This document shows positions 1-7,409 of a stretch of 11,266 bases of DNA, in pieces. Position 1 is the first letter of the stretch, and every line of letters begins with the position of its first letter. The stretch is from an uncultured Zetaproteobacteria bacterium (GTDB taxonomy: Bacteria; Pseudomonadota; Zetaproteobacteria; Mariprofundales; Mariprofundaceae): the NCBI GenBank assembly GCA_913056285.1, contig CAJXNE010000053.1, forward strand, positions 1-11,266, written 5' to 3'. The notes below the pieces were generated by a model. That model saw nothing but the letters and a program-made list of their open reading frames with translations. It was not told the origin of the DNA and made no database searches. The position numbers and the translations under genes were made by a program.

Positions 1-632
1 GTTTTAAACATGATGCTGGCCGTTCCACCCCATCCATCGTTGTTTTTACCTTCAAGTAACTGAATGGAATTATTCAGCCTTACCTTATTCAGATAGGCAT
101 ACTCAACCCCCCCTGAAACAGCGATATTATCGGATAACTTGAAAATCACGCTCGGATTAATCATAGCCATCTGGATCTGTGCAAAAGTGTTGCTGGCAGC
201 CAATGAACTGGTCGCAGGCCAATCAGTCTCCAGCCCGAATGGCGAATTGATACTCAAGGATGCACCAAGCCTGGAATTTTCGTCCCAATACGTAAAATAT
301 GCATGGGGAACAAATAACGTCTTGCTTTTGGAGCTTGTCGCAGCTGGCGCAGGGAACCCCAATGCTGCAAGCGAACCGGTTGAAGCATTCGGCGTATAAT
401 CAACACCCGGAACAATGATTCCAGCACCACCTACCATAATCTGGGCACCATCGGTAAAAGCCACACCGGCCGGATTATACCATGCCGCGGAAGCATCATC
501 GGCCACACCAGTGAATGCGCTACCCATACCGGTAGCACGAGTAGACATCTCACCAATCTGAAACCCGCCCGCCTGAGCGGTTTGAAGCCATGCAAAAATC
601 ATGATAAATAAAATAATAAATCGTTTCATCAT
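1..632 (-). CDS. FadL/OmpP1-family outer-membrane transport protein, N-terminal part (cut by window edge)
   Basis: The frame is open from the ATG at 632 to the left edge (210 codons), so the C-terminal barrel is missing. Residues 1-21 form a signal peptide (MKR, a hydrophobic run, then AQA), giving a mature start of GGFQIGE. The stretch TRATGMGSAFTGVADDAS followed by W-Y-N-P-A-G (residues 51-56) is the typical N-terminal hatch/NPAG signature of the FadL (Toluene_X, PF03349) family. Known members are outer-membrane barrels that let long-chain fatty acids or aromatic hydrocarbons enter; the substrate here cannot be told. Later residues alternate as barrel strands (for example FVPHAYFTYW, LGASLSINSPFG). 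The start is set by AGGAGG at 640-645, 7 nt from the ATG at 632; a second ATG follows directly at 629. It is a tandem minus-strand neighbour of the ATPase gene but 258 nt away, so probably transcribed separately. Confidence 0.9.
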   Translation of the reverse strand, partial: MMKRFIILFIMIFAWLQTAQAGGFQIGEMSTRATGMGSAFTGVADDASAAWYNPAGVAFTDGAQIMVGGAGIIVPGVDYTPNASTGSLAALGFPAPAATSSKSKTLFVPHAYFTYWDENSRLGASLSINSPFGLETDWPATSSLAASNTFAQIQMAMINPSVIFKLSDNIAVSGGVEYAYLNKVRLNNSIQLLEGKNNDGWGGTASIMFK

Positions 633-890
633 TCCATCCCCTCCTACAGTGATGCAGAGAGCATAGATGGTTTATGTCATTTTGCAATTGTAAATTTAAA
701 CCGTGGCAGAAACACTCGTTTTGTTGTAGCCGAAAATAATTTTTGGATAACCACATCATAGTGTAAATTTTAAGTTAAACTTCATATTTGCACCAGCCCA
801 TGTTTTATTTGGCTTATGATACAACGTCAGTTGTTAAATGAGCTCATCCAATCAGCGCAAGACTTCCAGTCGTGACATGAATTGATCCAT
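633..890. other. Intergenic region between FadL-family gene and AAA ATPase gene
   Basis: A+T-rich spacer with no convincing gene. It holds the FadL-gene ribosome binding site and possible promoter at its left end. Near its right end are two small palindromes: ACAAC-GTCA-GTTGT (821-834) and ATGAGCTCAT (838-847). No U-tract terminator for the ATPase gene is visible. Confidence 0.6.
660..687 (-). promoter_or_regulatory. Possible sigma70 promoter for the FadL-family gene
   Basis: On the minus strand, TTGCAA (682-687) is separated by 16 nt from TATGCT (660-665). This predicts a transcription start near 653 and a leader of about 20 nt that holds the Shine-Dalgarno sequence at 640-645. Each box has only moderate agreement with consensus, so this is a tentative call. 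Confidence 0.35.
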
Positions 891-2198
891 TTATAATACG
901 TCCAACATAGCTGAATAATAAACAGGCCACACCAAATCTGTTTGGTTTTGCGTACCGCCGGCAGCACCAACCAGTTTAACTGTTTTATCAGGGTGATATT
1001 GTTGCATATAGGATTTCAAACTTTTGGCCTGCGTGCGCTGGCCACTCTTGACTTCAACGGGGATAATGTCACCGCTTGCATTTTTATATAAAAATTCAAT
1101 CTCCGCTTCCCTGCGCTCCCATGCATAGGTGGGATAATAACCAAGGCATCGGAGTTCATTCTGCACAAAATTTTCTGCCAGATAACCTTTATAGGCGAAG
1201 TTCTGAGCTTTGTGTTCAGCATAATTCAGACCCAGCATATGGCCCAGCAGACCAACATCCATAAAAAAAAGTTTGAATCTGTTTTCCTTTTTATAAGCTG
1301 CCAACGGTGATTTTGGCGTATCGACCGGATAGCATTTGCTGATCAGCTTGCTTTTCTCCAGCCACTCAATCGGCCCGTACAAATCCATATAGCCTTTCTT
1401 TTTTTCAATCACACCACTAAAGCGAAAACGATTCACAGAATCATTCATGTATTTTGACAGTTGTTGAGGGACGTTATTAAAAACCTTTTCAATATGTTGT
1501 GCGTTTACTTTCCCGGCATATTTTCCAAAATCCCGCGCATAGCCTGTAATGAGATCGCCATGCAGGCGGGTGATGTTCCGGCAGCGGGCGTTGATGCCAG
1601 AATCGTTATGCTCAAACCATGCTTGAACAACTTCGGGCATGCCGCCAACAAAATAATAATCCAGCAATTGTTCCCATAACTTGTTATGAACAAGCTGTTG
1701 TCTGGCCATGTCTCGATATTGATCCACGAGCATATCCTGACCCGATGCCATTAAAAACTCTTCAAAGGACAGTGGAAACAGTTCGAGCATGTGAACTTTG
1801 CCAACGGGGAAAGAATCAATCAAACCGATATTGGAACCGGAAGCGCAAATGTATAAATCAGGGCGCGCTTCGGCAAAAAACTTGAGTGAATCCAAAGCCC
1901 TTTGGCATTCGCCTATTTCATCAAAAAAAACAAGATCCTGCCGGGGATCAAAATCAACATTCAGTGCAAGCTGGATGTTAAGCAGGATGGCTTCGGGGTT
2001 GAGGTTTTCTTTAAAAATATCCGACAGCTGGGGATTGGCAAGAAAATCCAGTTTAATGACTTGCCTGAAATACCCGGAACCAAAACATTTCTCAATCAGA
2101 TACGTTTTCCCCGTCTGTCTTGCACCATCAAGCAAGACGGGTTTGCGTTGATCCAGCGCTTTCCATGCAATCAGTTCTGAAATAAGCAGGCGTTCCAT
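891..2198 (-). CDS. AAA_14/DUF4143-family ATPase
   Basis: A 435-residue protein of the widespread AAA_14 plus DUF4143 family. Near the N terminus is a Walker A motif GARQTGKT (residues 25-32); then a Walker B-like segment LVFFDEIGECQRA and a sensor-like ASGSNIGL. The C-terminal part contains RREAEIEFL and then IPVEVKSG, the E-x-K arrangement of the restriction-endonuclease-like fold described for DUF4143. Family function is poorly known; these genes often sit in variable regions and no substrate can be assigned. The frame extends upstream to an ATG at 2243, but the start chosen is 2198: it has GAGGTG just upstream, and the predicted transcription start (about 2221) lies downstream of 2243, so the longer form would not be transcribed from that promoter. 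Length is normal for the family. Confidence 0.88.
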   Translation of the reverse strand: MERLLISELIAWKALDQRKPVLLDGARQTGKTYLIEKCFGSGYFRQVIKLDFLANPQLSDIFKENLNPEAILLNIQLALNVDFDPRQDLVFFDEIGECQRALDSLKFFAEARPDLYICASGSNIGLIDSFPVGKVHMLELFPLSFEEFLMASGQDMLVDQYRDMARQQLVHNKLWEQLLDYYFVGGMPEVVQAWFEHNDSGINARCRNITRLHGDLITGYARDFGKYAGKVNAQHIEKVFNNVPQQLSKYMNDSVNRFRFSGVIEKKKGYMDLYGPIEWLEKSKLISKCYPVDTPKSPLAAYKKENRFKLFFMDVGLLGHMLGLNYAEHKAQNFAYKGYLAENFVQNELRCLGYYPTYAWERREAEIEFLYKNASGDIIPVEVKSGQRTQAKSLKSYMQQYHPDKTVKLVGAAGGTQNQTDLVWPVYYSAMLDVL

Positions 2199-2228
2199 CA
2201 CGTTCACCTCGGAAATCATAGAATCTGA

Positions 2229-2256
2229 ATAATACAAAGTCATATGATAAAGTCAA
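2229..2256 (-). promoter_or_regulatory. Sigma70 promoter of the AAA ATPase gene
   Basis: On the minus strand TTGACT (2251-2256) lies 16 nt from TATTAT (2229-2234), each one base from consensus. The predicted transcription start near 2221 gives a leader of about 23 nt carrying GAGGTG before the ATG at 2198. This supports the shorter protein start. Confidence 0.65.
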
Positions 2257-2328
2257 TAATATTCGAATTATTCATACGACTTTATAATACAAACCAGAAT
2301 AACTACGATGACTTTATATCATAAAGGT
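2234..2328. repeat. Cluster of GACTTTAT repeats around the ATPase promoter (possible operator)
   Basis: GACTTTAT occurs on the minus strand at 2247-2254 and, with one change, at 2234-2241. It occurs on the plus strand at 2278-2285 and 2310-2317. The copies at 2247-2254 and 2278-2285 form an inverted repeat around an A+T-rich near-palindrome centred on TTCGAA (2262-2267). The last copy is followed by ATAAAGG, making a short palindrome at 2311-2327. Two copies overlap or adjoin the -35 and -10 boxes of the minus-strand promoter, so repressor or autoregulator binding is plausible but inferred. Confidence 0.5.
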
Positions 2329-2338
2329 GAACTGAGAA

Positions 2339-3754
2339 TCAAAACCGCATCAGGAATCGCACCACTCGCTTTGTCATCGTCGAAAACAACTTCTCTGTAT
2401 AAAAACTGCCGGCGATGCGTTTATTGGCTTCAGCCAAAGTTGGATACGGCGCAATCATCGAAGCCATGGCGCCGATTTTCAGCTTCTGGCTGATGGCCAG
2501 AATCCAGGGTTGAATCAACTCGCCGGCATGGATGCCGACAATGCTGGCACCCAGAATGAGGCCTTTCGGGGTCGTGATCACCTTGATCATGCCCTCGGTA
2601 CGCTTTTCGGCCTGGGCCCTGTCATTTTCTTCAAACTGCCAGCGCAATACTTTGATTTCTCGACCAGACTCAATGGCATCGGCCTCGCTCATGCCGACAT
2701 GGGCCAATTCCGGATCGGTATACGTTACCCACGGCACGGCATGATAATCGACTTTGGCCGACAATTTGAACAACATATTCCTGATCACAATACCTGCCTG
2801 ATAGGCCGCCATATGCGTAAACTGATACGGGCCTGCCACATCGCCCACCGCAAAAATGCGCTTATTACTGGTGCGTAAACGCGCATCGATATCCACGCCT
2901 CTGGGACTGTAGTTCACACCTGCTGCTTCCAGGTTCAAACCGTTTACATTGGCGCGACGACCCGTGGCGATCAGTAAATGCGAACCGATAGCGCACTGTT
3001 TACCCTTATCCGATTCACATCGGGCCGCAATCTGACCATCGGCCGTTTTCTCCAGTTTGAGATTGCGCCCGCCTTCTACCAGATTCAACCCTTCATGCTG
3101 TAAACGCTGAATCACAATCTTCGTCAGCTCCGGATCATCCTTGACCAGCAATCGGGCCATTTCCATGACCGTCACTTCAGCACCCAGTCTGCGATGCGCC
3201 TGAGCCAGTTCCATACCGATCGGGCCGCCGCCAATCACAATCAGGTGTTTCACCGGCTCCGTATTCTCAAAAATATTTTCATTGGTGAAATAATCGACCT
3301 GTTCTAACCCTTCAATCGGCGGCACAAAGGCGGCAGAGCCGGTTGCCAGCACAAAATATTTTGCCCTAATCAACTGATCACCAGCTCGTAAAGTCCGCTC
3401 ATCTTCAAACTGACCGGCGGCACGAATCACCTGCACACCAAACGATTCAAACCGTGCCTGAGAATCATTGGGGGCAATGGCGGCAATGACGCCATGAATA
3501 TGATCATGGACTGCCTGCCAATCCACTTCAGGCGCGGATACATGGATGCCAAACTGCCCCGCTTCGCGGGCTGACTGAGCAGCATGCCCTGCCGCCAGAA
3601 TGGATTTGGAAGGCACGCAGCCGGTATTCAGACAATCGCCACCCATCTCCCCCTTCTCCACCAACGCGACTGTCGCGCCCATCTGCGCTGCACCGGCAGC
3701 CACGCTCAACCCGCCGGAACCGGCGCCAACCACACATACGTCTACTTGAATCAT
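2339..3754 (-). CDS. FAD-dependent pyridine nucleotide-disulfide oxidoreductase (MerA/Lpd-like)
   Basis: A 471-residue class I flavin disulfide reductase. The FAD-binding GAGSGG is at residues 10-15 with E33 ending the second strand. The redox-active motif GGDCLNTGCVPSK has C41 and C46; the NAD(P) fold GGGPIG is at 175-180 with an acidic residue ending VTVME, which favours NADH; the second FAD motif FAVGD is at 301-305. The C-terminal dimer domain has YPT at 437-439 where dihydrolipoamide dehydrogenases carry the catalytic His of HPT, so ordinary Lpd activity is unlikely. It also lacks the N-terminal HMA domain and the C-terminal Cys pair of true mercuric reductase. The substrate is unknown. 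The start codon overlaps the stop of the upstream TVP38 gene by 4 nt (translational coupling). Related proteins in other bacteria are found fused to a TVP38 domain, so the two products probably work together at the membrane. Confidence 0.87.
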   Translation of the reverse strand: MIQVDVCVVGAGSGGLSVAAGAAQMGATVALVEKGEMGGDCLNTGCVPSKSILAAGHAAQSAREAGQFGIHVSAPEVDWQAVHDHIHGVIAAIAPNDSQARFESFGVQVIRAAGQFEDERTLRAGDQLIRAKYFVLATGSAAFVPPIEGLEQVDYFTNENIFENTEPVKHLIVIGGGPIGMELAQAHRRLGAEVTVMEMARLLVKDDPELTKIVIQRLQHEGLNLVEGGRNLKLEKTADGQIAARCESDKGKQCAIGSHLLIATGRRANVNGLNLEAAGVNYSPRGVDIDARLRTSNKRIFAVGDVAGPYQFTHMAAYQAGIVIRNMLFKLSAKVDYHAVPWVTYTDPELAHVGMSEADAIESGREIKVLRWQFEENDRAQAEKRTEGMIKVITTPKGLILGASIVGIHAGELIQPWILAISQKLKIGAMASMIAPYPTLAEANKRIAGSFYTEKLFSTMTKRVVRFLMRF

Positions 3755-4452
3755 GATTGAACTCCCTTCCTGTTTGCCATGCGTTTATACACCACCGGAA
3801 TCAAAGCCAACAACGCCAGGCCACCAAAGGCCGCCATGATTTCCGGCGTCATCACGCCGGCCAGTGATATGTCTCCGCCCTGTTCGAGCACGCTGCCAAG
3901 CCCTGATCCGGCCAGCGCAAACACAAACGTGGCAGGCATAATGCCAAAAAACGTAGCGATCACATAAGTACGTAACTTCACGCCAAGAAATGCCGGTGCC
4001 AGATTAACCAGAAAGAATGGGAACAACGGCACCAGGCGCAACACAAACATATAGCTCAATGCATCATCAGCAAAGCCGGCTTGCATTTTTTTTACAGCCC
4101 CGCCCGCCTTGGCCAATAGAAAATCACCCAGCGATGATTTGGCAATCAAAAACAATGCCGTAGCGCCAACGGTGGCGCCAACCACAGCATACAAAGCACC
4201 AGCCATTGCGCCAAATAACAGGCCGCCGGATATCGTCATCGCCAAACCTCCCGGCAATGAAAAGGCGACGACTACGACATAAAGTAGTATATAGAACAAA
4301 GGTGCAACTGTGCCGTGTGCAGCCACCCAGGCAGATAGCCATGCTTTGTGTTCGGCCAGGGCGTCAAGACCCAGAAATCGGTCGAGGTCCAACACAAAGA
4401 ACAGCACCAGTATTAACGCCAGTATGAGCAGCGGTATCAATCGTTTAAGCAT
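3751..4452 (-). CDS. TVP38/TMEM64 (VTT-domain) inner-membrane protein
   Basis: A 233-residue, very hydrophobic protein with about six membrane segments (first at residues 5-21). It matches the VTT/SNARE-associated family (PF09335), related to DedA. Visible signatures are SLPGGLAMTISGGLLFG (residues 65-81), the F-x-x-R-x-x-P-x-x-P block FVLRLVPLFP (136-145), and the following G-x-x and re-entrant-like hydrophobic stretch to about 183. Homologues act as lipid scramblases or transporters, but bacterial TVP38 substrates are not settled. It ends in a basic tail. GAGGA lies just upstream of the ATG at 4452. It is first gene of a two-gene operon with the flavin oxidoreductase, sharing a 4-nt ATGA overlap, which suggests a membrane partner for that enzyme. 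Confidence 0.88.
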   Translation of the reverse strand: MLKRLIPLLILALILVLFFVLDLDRFLGLDALAEHKAWLSAWVAAHGTVAPLFYILLYVVVVAFSLPGGLAMTISGGLLFGAMAGALYAVVGATVGATALFLIAKSSLGDFLLAKAGGAVKKMQAGFADDALSYMFVLRLVPLFPFFLVNLAPAFLGVKLRTYVIATFFGIMPATFVFALAGSGLGSVLEQGGDISLAGVMTPEIMAAFGGLALLALIPVVYKRMANRKGVQS

Positions 4453-4478
4453 ACGTATCCTCTATAATGTAACAATTA

Positions 4479-4633
4479 TGATGAAGTCGTAAAAAGTCCA
4501 TCCATGGCCTTTTTACTTCCGGAAAGCGAGAATCGTGGTTCTCACTTTCCTTACAAATCAACCCTTGCATTGCAAGCTATTGATTTGCGCGCCCGTCCAT
4601 GGGCGCGTTGATGACTTTTTGCGAAATCATCAA
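4479..4633. repeat. Mosaic of five consecutive hairpins with terminal inverted repeats (REP/MITE-like element)
   Basis: Almost every base of 4489-4633 lies in one of five adjoining palindromes. (1) GTAAAAAG 4489-4496 with CTTTTTAC 4509-4516, plus inner CCAT/ATGG. (2) 12-nt arms 4521-4532 and 4539-4550 with one mismatch. (3) AAATCAA 4555-4561 with TTGATTT 4580-4586, enclosing CTTGCA/TGCAAG. (4) CGCGCCC 4588-4594 with GGGCGCG 4601-4607. (5) TTGATGA 4608-4614 with TCATCAA 4627-4633. The two ends, 4479-4498 and 4613-4632, are inverted copies of each other at 17 of 20 positions. CAATTAT occurs at 4473-4479 and again at 4631-4637, like a target-site duplication. The block ends exactly at the stop codon of the cupredoxin-like gene and could also act as a terminator or mRNA-stabilising structure. 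The mobile interpretation is inference. Confidence 0.7.
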
Positions 4634-5074
4634 TTATTCGACAATCAGGACATAATCGGGCGTCGGGTTCAAGGGGCAGGAATAACGATATTCGCCCGGT
4701 TCCAGTGCAATGGCGTAATCATGCGCCTTTCCTGTGGCAATACCGCCACCGGAAATAGAGGGCAGCGACCAACGCAATATACCCGCGCCGCGCAACCAGA
4801 AACCCAGTTCATAAGGCACATCCCGATTCTTCACACGGAATATATAATCACCGGCTTTCAAATGTAGCGGCTGCGCTGTTTTCAGCCGCTTCTCGGCTGT
4901 CTTCGCATTGATCGCCTTGCACTGATCTGCCGAACTAGCTGTAAAATAATGTTCCTCAGTCTCTGCTTCGATAAATTGGCAATGCGTCTGCGTCAAACTG
5001 ATCGTTTCCATAGCCGATCCAACTGCCGGCAGCAGTAGAAAAACCATTGCTGCCAGGCTCAAAATGATCTTCAT
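4634..5074 (-). CDS. Secreted cupredoxin-like protein with incomplete copper site
   Basis: A 146-residue protein with an N-terminal signal peptide (residues 1-21, ending VGSA). The second half resembles the small cupredoxin fold: KAGDYIFRVKNRD (73-85), then GKAHDYAIALEPGEYRYSCP (115-134) and a final short strand YVLIVE. The pattern P-G-x-Y-x-Y-x-C-P is the usual region of the copper Cys ligand (C133 here). However, the expected upstream His is replaced in VPYEL and no His or Met follows C133 (NPTPDYV), so type 1 copper binding is doubtful. C32 and C52 in the N-terminal region could form a disulfide. The start at 5074 is chosen because AAGGAG lies at 5081-5086, 6 nt upstream; an in-frame ATG at 5107 has no such site. 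It is divergent from the histidine kinase gene. No specific function is recognised. Confidence 0.72.
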   Translation of the reverse strand: MKIILSLAAMVFLLLPAVGSAMETISLTQTHCQFIEAETEEHYFTASSADQCKAINAKTAEKRLKTAQPLHLKAGDYIFRVKNRDVPYELGFWLRGAGILRWSLPSISGGGIATGKAHDYAIALEPGEYRYSCPLNPTPDYVLIVE

Positions 5075-5113
5075 CAACAACTCCTTTGCCATTTCGTCGC
5101 AAAGCATAGTTGT

Positions 5114-5133
5114 ATGATTACAAACACAATCAT
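5114..5133. promoter_or_regulatory. Palindrome in the divergent promoter region
   Basis: ATGATT (5114-5119) and AATCAT (5128-5133) form an inverted repeat with an 8-nt spacer; flanking GTA and TAC extend it imperfectly. It lies between the divergent cupredoxin-like and histidine kinase genes. It sits next to a possible minus-strand -10 box TATGCT (5103-5108), so an operator role is plausible. Confidence 0.4.
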
Positions 5134-5180
5134 TACACCGTCTTGCATTGTGGCTAATTTAAACTAAACTCAAAGGTGGG

Positions 5181-5195
5181 AAGGAGACAACCATC
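5181..5195 (+). promoter_or_regulatory. Ribosome binding site placed for an ATC start of the histidine kinase
   Basis: AAGGAG at 5181-5186 is a strong Shine-Dalgarno sequence. Six nt downstream is an in-frame ATC at 5193-5195, while the first in-frame ATG (5241) is 54 nt away and has no ribosome binding site of its own. No ATG, GTG or TTG in that frame lies between the upstream stop and 5241. Initiation at ATC would add 16 residues. A substitution or sequence error turning ATG into ATC is the alternative. Confidence 0.55.
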
Positions 5196-5240
5196 GTCAC
5201 ATTCAACGACTTCATAGACACCAGACTGCTGCCAGAACAA

Positions 5241-7286
5241 ATGCAGTTTATCAAACGCCAGACTGAACAAGTATGGGTGCGCACTGGCTTGCTCGTTCTA
5301 TTCACTATTTTTACCGTATTTCACGGTATTTTTGCCGACGCACTGATGCCGTTAATCATTGCCTCCGGCACCGGCTATCTGGCGCTAAATCTATTCTCAT
5401 TTTACTGGATCAAACGCACCCCCTATTCCCTGGCCCGCATACTTATCATCCCTGTCATCGACTGTTATCTTATCGTACTGGCCATGCTGGGAGATGGCGG
5501 CCAGATGAGCGTCATATATTTCCTGCTGATGAGCCCGATTATCGGTAATGGTCTGCGCTATGGCAGCAGGATGCTGCTCTATAGTCAGTTACTGGGACTG
5601 GCCGCCATGGCAAGCATCAGCTTAATGACCGTTCATTTACTCAACCATCCCATCGACGGGGTCGGCTTGACGGCGCAGTTATTTGCGATCCTTTATATCT
5701 CCAGTTATGCCTACAGCATCCTGCAGAGAACCGAGGGTACGGTGCAGGAAAAACAAGCTGTGGAAGCATCCGCCAGCAAGCTTATCTCAGAAACACCCCA
5801 TCCCGCCTTCACCTTTGATTTGCAGGCGAAAAACGCACCTGTAATCTATGCCAACCCCGCTATGGTCACGCTGACCACAGCGCAGCCAGGCTCACTACCG
5901 GGTACGCCCATTGACAGGCTGGTGATCCCCGAAGACAGACAAGTCCTGCTCAATACTGCCCTGAATCACCATGACAACCCGTCCATGCAACAGTGTTACA
6001 TCCGCATACCCGATAGAAGGGGAAAGCATGTGCAGGTCCGCTGCGAGATTCGTAGAACATTGAAGGCAGGCAAACAAATCGGCCTGTGTTATCTGACCGA
6101 TATCAGCGAAAGCGAACGCCTGCAGGGGGAACTGGCCGAGGCGCAAAAACAAGCCCATATAGCAGCACTGGCAGCAGGCGTAGCACATGATTTTCGTAAT
6201 CTGTTATCAGCCATTATCGGTCATGCAGAACTGATCAGCATGGAGCATAAGAGTCCACAATTGCAAAAAGATATTCGACACATCATCGAATCCGGCGAAC
6301 GGGGTTCTGAAATGGTCGAACAATTATTGCAATTGGGACGCAGCGACCCATCTGATACCAAGGTTCTGAATATCTCTGGGTCTATCAATAAGATGGTGCA
6401 ACTGGCTCGCGTGCAACTGCCTCCGAATATTGACCTCAGCATTGAAGCAGATAAAAATCTGCCTGAGGTTCGCGTCAATCTTGCTCAAATCGAACAGGTG
6501 ATGCTGAATCTGGTTTCCAATGCTGTGCATGCCATGCCCGAGCAGCCAGGTAAAATCAGCATTAGACTATCGCGGCACAGGCTTGATGCAGAGACCCGGG
6601 GATTGCGTATCGCGGTACGTGATAACGGAGCCGGCATCCAGCCGGAGTTTGTTCAGTCGGTATTTAAACCATTCTGGAGCACACGCAAAGATGCGGGCGG
6701 ATCAGGGCTGGGTCTGGCTATGGTGCAGCGCATTATACGCTGGCATGGCGGGCAGATTGATGTCGAGTCCATTCCTGATCGCGGTACCGTATTCAATATC
6801 TTCCTGCCAGCGTTTTCCGAACAAAGGAAAAAACCAAGAGATGCCAAGCCAACGGCAGAGTTGATGCCGGATGACACTGATATTCAGCCAGAACCGTGGG
6901 ATGTTCTGCTGGTTGAAGATCAGCCTGATGTGATGAATATCCATAAAATGTTTCTTTCCAGAATGGGTCACCGGGTAAAAACAGCCAGTAACGGTCAAGC
7001 CGCATTCAAAATGATTGAGGAAAACCGCGACGGCTTCGATATGGTGTTGACCGATTACATGATGCCAATCATGGATGGTATTGATCTGACCAAAGCTATT
7101 CGTCAACACAATGGCGCCCTCCCCGTGACGCTGGTAACAGCCTTCGGTGAAGATGATTCTCTAAACGAAATCAGACACCCGAACACCTATATTATGAGCA
7201 AACCACTCTCCTATTCATTACTGAATTCGCATATCCTTTCCTTGCAGCACCAGAATACATCCAGCCTGACAGCACAGGAAATATAA
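5241..7286 (+). CDS. Membrane-bound hybrid sensor histidine kinase with PAS-like and receiver domains
   Basis: A 681-residue protein from the first ATG (697 if translation starts at ATC 5193). Residues 13-161 hold about five membrane helices with short loops, so sensing is probably within the membrane. A PAS-like region covers roughly 175-290. The H box AAGVAHDFRN contains the phosphorylated H316; the N box is NLVSNAVHA (423-431), G1 is DNGAG (461-465) and G2 is GGSGLGLA (486-493). An acidic, proline-containing linker leads to a C-terminal receiver domain: LLVEDQPD with D560, phospho-acceptor D605 in LTDYMMP, T633 and K654 in MSKP. Signal would pass from H316 to D605 and probably on to a separate phosphotransfer protein or regulator, none of which is in the window. 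RF3 follows 123 nt later on the same strand; co-transcription is possible. The sensed signal is unknown. Confidence 0.9.
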   Translation: MQFIKRQTEQVWVRTGLLVLFTIFTVFHGIFADALMPLIIASGTGYLALNLFSFYWIKRTPYSLARILIIPVIDCYLIVLAMLGDGGQMSVIYFLLMSPIIGNGLRYGSRMLLYSQLLGLAAMASISLMTVHLLNHPIDGVGLTAQLFAILYISSYAYSILQRTEGTVQEKQAVEASASKLISETPHPAFTFDLQAKNAPVIYANPAMVTLTTAQPGSLPGTPIDRLVIPEDRQVLLNTALNHHDNPSMQQCYIRIPDRRGKHVQVRCEIRRTLKAGKQIGLCYLTDISESERLQGELAEAQKQAHIAALAAGVAHDFRNLLSAIIGHAELISMEHKSPQLQKDIRHIIESGERGSEMVEQLLQLGRSDPSDTKVLNISGSINKMVQLARVQLPPNIDLSIEADKNLPEVRVNLAQIEQVMLNLVSNAVHAMPEQPGKISIRLSRHRLDAETRGLRIAVRDNGAGIQPEFVQSVFKPFWSTRKDAGGSGLGLAMVQRIIRWHGGQIDVESIPDRGTVFNIFLPAFSEQRKKPRDAKPTAELMPDDTDIQPEPWDVLLVEDQPDVMNIHKMFLSRMGHRVKTASNGQAAFKMIEENRDGFDMVLTDYMMPIMDGIDLTKAIRQHNGALPVTLVTAFGEDDSLNEIRHPNTYIMSKPLSYSLLNSHILSLQHQNTSSLTAQEI

Positions 7287-7409
7287 GCACAGGATAACCG
7301 TAAGCCGGAACAGGCTGGAAAAGCAAAGCGTCATCAGGCAATGGGAAACAGCGCCAACAATGGCTACACTGCGCGACCCATCACCAAGCTGTTGCAGCAA
7401 GAGGAACGC

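Noticed and set aside
550..759. 69-codon minus-strand ORF over the FadL start
   Set aside because: Overlaps the signal peptide and ribosome binding site of the FadL-family gene in another frame and shows no recognisable protein features.
2339..3754. Calling the reductase lpdA or merA
   Set aside because: The HPT active-site His is Tyr, and the HMA domain and C-terminal Cys pair of MerA are absent, so neither symbol is justified.
4489..4633. CRISPR array or tandem repeat
   Set aside because: The five palindromes differ in sequence and length, with no constant repeat or spacer pattern.
6702..7109. 135-codon minus-strand ORF
   Set aside because: Antisense to the histidine kinase ATPase, linker and receiver regions, which are unmistakable in the other strand.
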